Assembly (NCBI GenBank): GCA_965262505.1
Contig: CBDHFM010000002.1
Span: forward strand, 57,523 to 121,522
Length of the DNA stretch: 64,000 bases
DNA from: JACPPO01 sp965262505
GTDB lineage: Bacteria; Acidobacteriota; Vicinamibacteria; Vicinamibacterales; UBA2999
Direction of reading: 5' to 3'
Made by a program: the position numbers and the translations under genes. Shown here in pieces: positions 57,687-64,000 of this stretch (the first letter of the stretch is position 1; every line of letters begins with the position of its first letter). The notes below the pieces were generated by a model. It was not told the origin of the DNA. It did no database searches and was given only the letters and a program-made list of their open reading frames with translations.

Positions 57687-60344
57687 ATGTCACGCAGATC
57701 AACGGTCATCGGGCTCGCCGTCAGCACGCTCATCGCGCTGGCCGCCGCTCTCCCGGCGCCGGCGTTCGCCCAGGAAGACCTGACGGCGGAACAATACGAC
57801 GCGCTCAGCCACGCGCTCGACATGTCGATCGAAGACATCCGGGCGCTGGGCCTGTCGCCGAATGAATTGCAGGTGCTGGTCGACGGGTTCACGGAGGAGA
57901 CGGTCGTGGTCGGTTCGCGCGGTCAGCCGCGGACCGTCGCAGCATCGTCGGTGCCGGTCGACGTGCTGTCGACCTCCGATCTGACCAACCAGGGCGTCGT
58001 CAATCTGCAGGACCAGCTGCGCACGGTCATCCCGTCGTTCAACGTCAACACGCAGCCGATCAGCGACGCCTCCACGGTTGTGCGGCCGGCGATGTTGCGC
58101 AACCTGGCCCCGGACCACACGCTCGTCCTGGTGAACGGCAAGCGCCGCCACCGCTCGTCGATCATCGACTGGCACGGCGGCAACGGCGTGGCGTACGGCT
58201 CGCAGGGTGCGGATATCTCCGCCATCCCGTCCATCGCGCTGCGCCAGGTCGAGGTGTTGCGCGACGGCGCGGCGGCGCAGTACGGCTCGGACGCCATCGC
58301 CGGCGTCCTGAACTTCCAGCTCAAGGACGCGGCCTCCGGCGGCAGCCTCGAGTTCAACACCGGCACGTTCCAGGAAGGCGACGGCGAGGCGTTCAACGTG
58401 GCCGGCAACGTCGGCCTGCCGCTCGGCGCCACAGGTTTCGCCAACCTCAGCCTGGAATATGGCAGCTCGAATCCGACCAACCGGAGCGCCCCGCGCAGCG
58501 ACGCCATCGCGCTGCTGGCCGCCGGGAACACGCACGTCGCGTCGGACACGCCGCAGATCTGGGGCTCGCCGGAGGTTGACGACGACTTGAAGCTGTTCGG
58601 CAACGTCGGCTATACGTGGGCCACCGGCGTGCAGGCATACGCGCACACGAACTATGCCAGCAAGCGCGTAACCGGCGGCTTCTTCTTCCGTAATCCGAAT
58701 ACGCGCGGCGGCGTCTTCAGCCCGGACGGCGGCGGCACGCTGCTGGTGGGCGACCGGCTGTGGGCCGAGACCGGGACGGCCGGCGCCGGCAACTGCCCGA
58801 CGGTGCCGATCGCCGGCAACGTCCCCGACGCCGGCGCGCTCGCGTCCGTCGCGGCAAACCCGAGCTGCTTCACGCTCTACGAGCGGTTCCCCGGCGGCTT
58901 CACGCCCCGCTTCGGCGGGGAGGCGCAGGACATGTCGGTCGTGGGCGGCGTCCGCGGCTTCACCGACGCCGGCGTCAACTGGGACGCGAGCGTCTCGGTC
59001 GGCGCCCACGAGACTGACCTCTTCATTCGCGACACCGTCAACGCCTCGCTCGGCTACGACACGCCGACCGCCTTCGAGCTCGGCAGCAACCGGCAGCGGG
59101 AAATCGGCGTCAACGTCGACATGTCCTACGCCGCCACGGACATGGTGAACATTGCGGCCGGCGCCGAGTGGCGCGACGAGCAGTACCAGACCACCGCGGG
59201 CGACCCGACGTCGTGGACGGTCGGTCCGTACGGCCGGGGCCAGGGTTTCTCGGCCGGCTCCAACGGTTTCTTCGGCTACGGCCCGCTTGCGGCAGGCACC
59301 TGGAACCGCAGCAACGTCGCGGCGTACGCCGACCTCGAAGTCAACGACGTGGAGGCCGCCTGGACCGTCGGAGGCGCGCTGCGGGTCGAGCACTTCGAGG
59401 ACTTTGGGACGACGACCAACGGCAAGGTCTCCGCGCGCGTCGCCTTCCTCCGCGCCAGCGTGAGCAGCGGGTTCCGCGCGCCGACCCCCGGCCAGCAGAA
59501 CGGCTTCAATATCTCGACGATCTTCGACCCGGCCCTCGGCGACCTGGTCAACAACGGCGTCATTCCGTCGATCTCACCGGTGGCGGCGCTGCGCGGCGGC
59601 GTGCCGCTCGAGCCCGAGCGCTCCATCAACTACACGGCGGGCGTCGTCTTCGACACCGGGCCGTTCAACTTCAGCGCCGACTACTTCCTGATCGACGTCT
59701 CCGACCGCATCGGCATCACGAGCAACTTCGCGCTGCGGGACGGCGAGATCGCCAGCCTGCTGGCGCAGGGGATCGACAGCGCCCGCGATCTCAGGAACTT
59801 CCGGTTTTTCACCAATGCGTTCGACACCGCGTCGCAGGGCATCGACTTGGTCTCGACCTACACGCCGATTGCGCTGCGCGGCAACACCGTTTTCAGCGCG
59901 GTGTTCAACTACACCGACACCGAGGTGACCGACAACGAGAAGGGACTGCTGGGCGACCGGAGGCTGGCGGAATATGCCTACGCGCTGCCGCGCGTGCGCT
60001 GGAACGCCGGGGTCACCCAGCGTCTGGGACGGGTGCAGCTCCTCGGCCGCGTGAGTTATTTCGGCGGCTGGTACGACTCGGACAGCGGATTCAACCAGGT
60101 ATTCCTGCCACAGGGCGGCATTGAGCAGGGGTTCTTCGACGGGCGGCCGATCGTCGACGTGGAGGCGAGCATCGATCTCTACGACGGCACGACACTCGCC
60201 ATCGGCGCCCAGAACTTGTTCGACACCTATCCCCAGGAAAGCGCGCGCGCGATGTCGGTCGGCGAGAAGTACAGCGAGTACACCCCCTGGGGCTTCAACG
60301 GCGCGTACTACTACGCGCGCATCCGCTACGGCTGGGGTCGGTAG
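57687..60344 (+). CDS. TonB-dependent outer-membrane receptor 2
   Basis: An 885-aa protein. Signal MSRRSTVIGLAVSTLIALAA...APAFAQ, an N-terminal extension (ALDMSIEDIRALGLSPNELQ), TonB-box-like EETVVVGSR at 70-78, plug with LVLVNGKRRHRSSIIDWHGG and EVLRDGAAAQYGSDAIAGVL at 189-208. The barrel ends YYARIRYGWGR. It resembles the large TonB receptors of Acidobacteria/Bacteroidetes-like lineages that recognise unknown substrates (GKRRHR motif). GTG at 57681 is an alternative start. Residues about 492-599 recur as a fragment at 54132. Confidence 0.85.
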   Translation: MSRRSTVIGLAVSTLIALAAALPAPAFAQEDLTAEQYDALSHALDMSIEDIRALGLSPNELQVLVDGFTEETVVVGSRGQPRTVAASSVPVDVLSTSDLTNQGVVNLQDQLRTVIPSFNVNTQPISDASTVVRPAMLRNLAPDHTLVLVNGKRRHRSSIIDWHGGNGVAYGSQGADISAIPSIALRQVEVLRDGAAAQYGSDAIAGVLNFQLKDAASGGSLEFNTGTFQEGDGEAFNVAGNVGLPLGATGFANLSLEYGSSNPTNRSAPRSDAIALLAAGNTHVASDTPQIWGSPEVDDDLKLFGNVGYTWATGVQAYAHTNYASKRVTGGFFFRNPNTRGGVFSPDGGGTLLVGDRLWAETGTAGAGNCPTVPIAGNVPDAGALASVAANPSCFTLYERFPGGFTPRFGGEAQDMSVVGGVRGFTDAGVNWDASVSVGAHETDLFIRDTVNASLGYDTPTAFELGSNRQREIGVNVDMSYAATDMVNIAAGAEWRDEQYQTTAGDPTSWTVGPYGRGQGFSAGSNGFFGYGPLAAGTWNRSNVAAYADLEVNDVEAAWTVGGALRVEHFEDFGTTTNGKVSARVAFLRASVSSGFRAPTPGQQNGFNISTIFDPALGDLVNNGVIPSISPVAALRGGVPLEPERSINYTAGVVFDTGPFNFSADYFLIDVSDRIGITSNFALRDGEIASLLAQGIDSARDLRNFRFFTNAFDTASQGIDLVSTYTPIALRGNTVFSAVFNYTDTEVTDNEKGLLGDRRLAEYAYALPRVRWNAGVTQRLGRVQLLGRVSYFGGWYDSDSGFNQVFLPQGGIEQGFFDGRPIVDVEASIDLYDGTTLAIGAQNLFDTYPQESARAMSVGEKYSEYTPWGFNGAYYYARIRYGWGR

Positions 60345-60668
60345 GAGTTGCCTCAGTCTTCATGCTTCATGGGTGGCGCGTGCGCAGCGCACGCCCCCTC
60401 CCTGGATCCGGCGGGACCGATTTACTAGCCCCATGCTCACCGTCGGCATCGCCGAGCGAGCGGATGGAGGCGGGCCTGTCGGCCAGCCGCAGCGCGCCAG
60501 GCAGGGCCCAGAGGTGTTCGAAGCACGGGTACCCGTACGGCCCGTCCGCCATGTGCCGGCGCTCGTCCGCCGGCAGGCCGACGGCGCGGCACTCCTGGAG
60601 CTGCGATCGCGCCGTCGCACCGACGTCTTCGTGAAAGCGCCGTCAGCCAGCGCCTGGGAAGACACGCC
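60345..60668. other. Intergenic region, no recognisable gene
   Basis: GC-rich 324 bp between the receptor and the Sel1 gene. A + frame ending just before the Sel1 start (REVFEARVPVRP-like residues) and an opposing one (HMADGPYGYPCFEHLWALPG) look protein-like, but neither has a start or family I recognise. Confidence 0.4.
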
Positions 60669-61703
60669 ATGAGTCGCCACGTGCTGTGCATCGCCCTTGT
60701 GGTCGCCACCCTCACGGCCTGTGTGCAGACACCGGATGCACACAGCCCAGCCGCACAAGCGCTTGCAGACCTCCGCGCCAGCGCCGAGGCGGGCGAGGCC
60801 GCGGCGCAGCGCATCCTTGGCGGCATGTATGTCACCGGCGTCGGCGTGCCGCAGGATGACGCCGAAGCGGTCGTGTGGTACCGCCGCGCCGCCGAGCAGG
60901 GCGACGCAAACGCGCAGTACAACCTTGGGGCAATGTACGCCGAGGGCGTCGGCGTGCCGCAGAATGCCGCCGAGGCAGTCGCGTGGTACCGCCGCGCCGC
61001 CGAGCAGAGCCACGCGCGCGCGCAGAACAACCTCGGGGCGATGTCCGCCGAGGGCGTCGGCGTGCCGCAGGATGACGCCGAAGCGGTCGCGTGGTATCGC
61101 CGCGCCGCCGAGCAGGGCGACGCCGCCGCGCAGAGCAACCTCGGGGCGATGTACGACCAGGGCGTCGGCGTGCCGCAGGATGACGCCGAAGCGGTCGCGT
61201 GGTATCGCCGCGCCGTCGAGCAGGGCGACGCACGCGCGCAGTACAACCTCGGGGGCATGTACCGAGAGGGCCGAGGCGTGCCGCAGGATGCCGCCGGGGC
61301 CGTGGCGTGGTACCGCCGCGCCGCTGAACAGGGCCACGTGCGCGCGCAGCACAACCTCGGGGGCATGTATGCCGAGGGCGTCGGCGTGCCACCGGATGAC
61401 GTCGAGGCCCTCATGTGGTTGACGCTCGCCGCGACTCGGTCAATCGGCGCGGCGCGTGCGCACATGGTGGCGGTGCGTGCCGCCGCCGCCGCGCGGATGA
61501 CGCCGACAGATGTGCGCGAGGCGGAACGCCGCGCGCAGGCGTGGCTCGCGGCGCACCCGGACATGAGGGACCGTGCCGCGCCGCCCAGCGACACGGGACG
61601 CGAGGGCGTGATTATCGCGCTCTCGGGCTCTTGTTCGCCCTGTGACGGGCGACGACGAGCCGGGCGGCGACGCCGCATGACTCGTGTGGTCTGGGGGACA
61701 TGA
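60669..61703 (+). CDS. Sel1-repeat lipoprotein
   Basis: A 344-aa protein. A lipoprotein signal MSRHVLCIALVVATLTAC (lipobox LTAC), then six 36-residue Sel1-like repeats, e.g. YNLGAMYAEGVGVPQNAAEA then VAWYRRAAEQ. Each repeat is a helix pair, and the DNA shows 108-bp periodicity. The C-terminus, from RTPTDVREAERRAQAWLAAH on, degrades into basic low-complexity sequence and its stop overlaps the LuxR ATG at 61700, so the last about 40 residues may not be native. Periplasmic protein-interaction scaffold; partner unknown. Confidence 0.8.
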   Translation: MSRHVLCIALVVATLTACVQTPDAHSPAAQALADLRASAEAGEAAAQRILGGMYVTGVGVPQDDAEAVVWYRRAAEQGDANAQYNLGAMYAEGVGVPQNAAEAVAWYRRAAEQSHARAQNNLGAMSAEGVGVPQDDAEAVAWYRRAAEQGDAAAQSNLGAMYDQGVGVPQDDAEAVAWYRRAVEQGDARAQYNLGGMYREGRGVPQDAAGAVAWYRRAAEQGHVRAQHNLGGMYAEGVGVPPDDVEALMWLTLAATRSIGAARAHMVAVRAAAAARMTPTDVREAERRAQAWLAAHPDMRDRAAPPSDTGREGVIIALSGSCSPCDGRRRAGRRRRMTRVVWGT

Positions 61704-62836
61704 GCGACCCGCGCGCGTTCGAGCGCGTCCTGGCGTCGTTGTACGACGCCATGCTCGACGAGACCCACTGGCCGGCCACCTCGGCCCTGATGGACGAGGC
61801 CTGCGGCGTCGTGGGCAATGCCCTCCTGGTCGGCGAAGGCCCGAAGAAGGATATCCAGATCCTCTTTGTCGGGCTCTACTACCGCGGGCAGCGCCGCACC
61901 GATCTGGAGCGTGAGTACCTCGAAGTCTACCATCCCATCAACGAATGCATACCGCGCTTGCGGGAACTGCCCGCCGGCCATCTGGTGCATTTCAAAGACC
62001 TGCTCACGGCCGAGGAGTTGAAGACCTCGCGTACCTACAACGAGCTATTTCTCCGGGGCAAGTATCAGAATGGCTTGAACGTGCTCCTGGACGGGCCGGG
62101 GGGCTCCCGCATGACATGGGGCCTCGGCGATCCCGTCGCCTCGGATGGCTGGGGGGCTTCGCAGATTGCCATGATCACGACACTGCTCCCCCATATCCGG
62201 CAGTTCGTCCGCGTCAGGCAGGCGCTGGTCCGTGCCCAGGCGGGGGACACGACCGTGACCGCGCTGCTCGAGAACCCTCGGATCGGCATCCTCCACCTGG
62301 ACCGGCGCGGGCGGATCCTGGCGGTCAATGACCGCGGCCGCAGCATCCTGCGACACGGCAAGGGGTTGTCAGACCGGGACGGGGTGTTGCAGGCCCGCGC
62401 GCCGGACGACCAGGGCCGCCTGGCGCGGCTGGTGGCCGAGGCGCTCCCGACCTCCAGCGCGGTGCCGGTCAGTGGATCGATGCTGCTGGGCCGCGCGCTC
62501 GGGGTGCCCCCGTTGGTGATGCACGTCAAACCCGTGGGGGTCCCGCCACCGGACTACGGCGCGCGGCCCGTCGCGGCGCTGGTCCTGCTGGTCGAGCCGG
62601 GGCACCATCCGCTTGTCGATCCCGCCGTGGTCGCCAGGACGCTGGGACTGACGCCGGCGGAGAGTCAGGTGGCGGTCTGGTTGGCGGAGGGCAGGAGCGT
62701 GCGCGACATGGCCACGGCCATGGGTCTCACGGAAAATGCCATCTACTGGCACCTGAAGCAGATCTACCAGAAACTGCCAATCTCCCGGCAGGTGGACCTG
62801 GTGCGGTTGGTGCTGTCGATCGCCGAGTTCGGCTAA
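61700..62836 (+). CDS. LuxR-family transcriptional regulator 2
   Basis: A 378-aa protein, same layout as the regulator at 49948: N-terminal sensor-like domain (FERVLASLYDAMLDETHWPA, TSALMDEACGVVGNALLVGE), PAS-like GILHLDRRGRILAVNDRGRS and C-terminal HTH LGLTPAESQVAVWLAEGRSV, RDMATAMGLTENAIYWHLKQ, IYQK. The HTH is complete. A third partial copy exists at 57560-57665. ATG overlaps the Sel1 stop. Likely a local regulator of the TonB and lipoprotein set. Confidence 0.8.
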   Translation: MSDPRAFERVLASLYDAMLDETHWPATSALMDEACGVVGNALLVGEGPKKDIQILFVGLYYRGQRRTDLEREYLEVYHPINECIPRLRELPAGHLVHFKDLLTAEELKTSRTYNELFLRGKYQNGLNVLLDGPGGSRMTWGLGDPVASDGWGASQIAMITTLLPHIRQFVRVRQALVRAQAGDTTVTALLENPRIGILHLDRRGRILAVNDRGRSILRHGKGLSDRDGVLQARAPDDQGRLARLVAEALPTSSAVPVSGSMLLGRALGVPPLVMHVKPVGVPPPDYGARPVAALVLLVEPGHHPLVDPAVVARTLGLTPAESQVAVWLAEGRSVRDMATAMGLTENAIYWHLKQIYQKLPISRQVDLVRLVLSIAEFG

Positions 62837-62904
62837 CCACCGCCGCGGCCGGCGTCCTCGCGGGGCGGGCCGGGTGCCGACGTCGTGCTGTTGTCATCGG
62901 CGTG

Positions 62905-63175
62905 TTTCAGACGATGTGGTTCCCTCCACCATCCGCTCCGACTGCTCCCGGCTGGAGCGACCGTTGCCGGGCGGGATTCGCACCCGCTGAGGACTGCCGC
63001 CCTCTCACGGCGCCCGCGGCACTACCCGCGAACGGCCTGGCCTGAGGCCTCGTGTTCGTCCCTCCCTATTTTTCTTTTTTCTTCGCACACTGCTAATGCT
63101 GGCAGTGACTGGAAAGTCTTGAAGGCACTACCGTAGCCGTGTATGTCACCACTGTGTGGCCGGGAGCCGATGGGC
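62905..63175. repeat. About 265-bp conserved repeat, copy 2
   Basis: See 52796-53063. Here it follows LuxR gene 2. It contains the inverted-repeat element e at 63087. The gene it once preceded is not present; an IS6 scrap follows. Confidence 0.6.
63087..63118. promoter_or_regulatory. Shared inverted-repeat element (copy e)
   Basis: ACTGCTA-ATGC-TGGCAGT then GACTGGAAAG, preceded by TTTTTTCTTCGC. Same pattern as copies c and d with one mismatch in the left arm. Confidence 0.5.
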
Positions 63176-63189
63176 AGGCTGAACAGCGC

Positions 63190-63290
63190 ATGAAGAAGAG
63201 CCCCCAACCGGCGATCTGCATGTGGCGATACACCGAGCCCGAATTGATGCTGTGCGCCGTGGGCTGGTATCTGCGGTCCTCCGCTTCCAA
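63190..63290 (+). pseudogene. IS6-family transposase N-terminal fragment
   Basis: MKKSPQPAICMWRYTEPELM, LCAVGWYLR matches the start of the IS6 transposase at 45238 (KWRHTEPELILCAVRWYLR). It diverges after about 35 codons. Remnant. The 63291-63404 interval holds no gene. Confidence 0.75.
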
Positions 63291-63404
63291 AGAACGCCCG
63301 TCCCGCCTGCTGGCGGGAACATCGCCGACGGCGTCGGCGTGCTGCGGTCCGGACGGCCGTGCGGCGGGACGCGGCTTGTCCAGCTTCTGGAAGCGACCGG
63401 GCTG

Positions 63405-63620
63405 CCACCGCCGGCTGGCGGTCGAGGACGCGCGGAGAACGGCGGAGCGGGTGCGCCGATCGCACTCGCGGGGGGGAAACGACGCCGGATAACAATTGTT
63501 GACGCGGCCCGGCAGCGGGTAAAGGCTGCGCCGCTTCTCCCCGCCGTCAAGGCGCTCCGCTGTGCTCTGCTCCCGCTAACGCGGGACTGTGGCCTTGACG
63601 ACGGCTCGATCGCGGCGGCC
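63405..63620. repeat. Inverted copy of the 9262-9480 region
   Basis: The reverse complement aligns with 9262-9480 at about 85% identity, including the TCCCGC-GTTA-GCGGGA hairpin. Together with the integrase fragment to its right it forms a long-range inverted duplication with 8280-9480. Confidence 0.65.
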
Positions 63621-63678
63621 GTGGCAAGCTCTGCGGCCGTGGCGGTCCTGGCCGTGGTAAGACGCGGGCGACGGGCCG

Positions 63679-64000
63679 TTACAGGTAACGGGCGACCGCG
63701 CCGTGTTCGGCGGTGGCTCCGGCCGAATAGTGGGCGACCATGCGGGCGGTGCGCCAGTTTCCGGCCAGCATCACATCCGTGGTGGATGCGCCGCGCCGGG
63801 TGAGTTCGGAGGCCAAGCCGATGCGGCCGGAGTGGGCCGTGATGCGGCGGTCGATACCTGCGGCCTCGGAGGCGGCGGTAAAGCGCCGGGCGATGGTGCG
63901 GGCGGTGAGCGGCACCACGCGGTCGCTCGTCTCGGGGTGCGTCTCGGCCCGGAGCGTGCGGAGGGCCGCTGCTACGCCGTCCTTGACGTACCGGAGGTCG
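63679..64000 (-). CDS. Tyrosine recombinase, C-terminal part (runs off the right edge)
   Basis: The last 107 residues of an integrase almost identical to the one at 7642: VPLTARTIARRFTAASEAAG, DRRITAHSGRIGLASELTRR, VMLAGNWRTARMVAHYSAG. It includes the H-x-x-R box and the Tyr nucleophile. The rest, its start and any dif-like site lie beyond position 64000. Opposite orientation to the 7642 copy. Confidence 0.85.
   Translation of the reverse strand, partial: DLRYVKDGVAAALRTLRAETHPETSDRVVPLTARTIARRFTAASEAAGIDRRITAHSGRIGLASELTRRGASTTDVMLAGNWRTARMVAHYSAGATAEHGAVARYL

Noticed and set aside
57699..59393. Long antisense open frame within TonB receptor 2
   Set aside because: Arg/Ala/Gly-rich mirror of a well-supported gene, as expected from high-GC codon bias.
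60437..61990. Long antisense open frame over the Sel1 gene
   Set aside because: Its repeats are only the reverse reading of the Sel1 108-bp units.
1..64000. tRNA or rRNA genes
   Set aside because: I looked for T-arm GGTTCRA-type signatures and rRNA conserved blocks. The only near match, GGGATTCGCACCC in the 265-bp repeat, lacks a cloverleaf.

Overview
This 64 kb, GC-rich window looks like an accessory replicon, or several plasmids fused together, from a Gram-negative bacterium. The host is probably an Acidobacteriota-like organism. That is inferred from a PadR regulator paired with a membrane protein carrying an acidobacterial-type permease-prefix segment, from large TonB-dependent receptors, and from lipoproteins with CARDB/LRR or Sel1 domains. 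No rRNA, tRNA, CRISPR array or core housekeeping operon was found. Plasmid signatures are repeated. There are three ParA ATPases (1-229 partial, 11627-12298, 24542-25204), at least two with small ribbon-helix-helix partners. There are two different replication initiators (900-1889 and 22730-23722). Four origin-like regions carry iterons and/or DnaA-type boxes (about 2535-2730, 9075-9245 inverted, 22567-22676, 26171-26425). A VirB11/TrbB ATPase sits beside the tail of a VirD4/TraG gene, and there are many toxin-antitoxin pairs.

Layout. 0-7.2 kb: parA start, hicAB, repA, a VOC protein, iteron origin, an interrupted HNH/DGQHK protein, a DUF433/DUF5615 pair and conjugation remnants with two broken thermonuclease genes. 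7.4-14.3 kb: a tyrosine recombinase with a 124-bp tandem repeat, an inverted origin-like block, a DUF4160/DUF2442 pair, parA with a ParG-like gene, a broken HTH gene and a second tyrosine recombinase. 14.3-21.6 kb: cargo that looks like a defence or DNA-processing set, including a possible PD-(D/E)XK protein, a possible OGG-fold protein, a stand-alone proteasome-beta-like Ntn hydrolase with a small partner, a GIY-YIG protein and an OLD-type ATPase/TOPRIM nuclease. 22-29.6 kb: a second plasmid backbone (iterons, rep, parA, ParE-type TA), a duplicated origin block, a HEPN-like protein, and an HTH plus third tyrosine recombinase. 29.9-45.3 kb: an IS-rich zone (IS3, IS30, IS21, IS6 and IS1595 pieces) with a Sll1717-type ATPase, an AbiU2-like protein, a PIN pair, a NucS-like nuclease and DUF2806. 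45.6-49.6 kb: tatC-padR, gene remnants and a complete IS1182 element. 49.9-62.9 kb: two LuxR-type regulators, two TonB receptors and three surface lipoproteins, several preceded by a shared inverted-repeat element. At the right edge an inverted second copy of the 7.6-kb integrase runs out of the window.

The strongest unexplained signals are these. (1) A dif-like core CATAA-N6-TTATG occurs immediately upstream of each of the three different tyrosine recombinase loci and was not noticed elsewhere; in one case it contains the start codon. (2) A 433-aa protein has Thr directly after the initiator Met and an AADS aspartate at position 17 of the mature chain, matching the proteasome beta active-site layout, next to a small partner gene. 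(3) A repeated inverted-repeat element lies ahead of the LuxR, lipoprotein and TonB genes, and looks like the operator of a local regulon. (4) There is clear mosaicism: origin blocks, HTH-recombinase modules, resolvase palindromes and TonB fragments are copied, broken and re-joined. All assignments come from reading the sequence; no database search was run.
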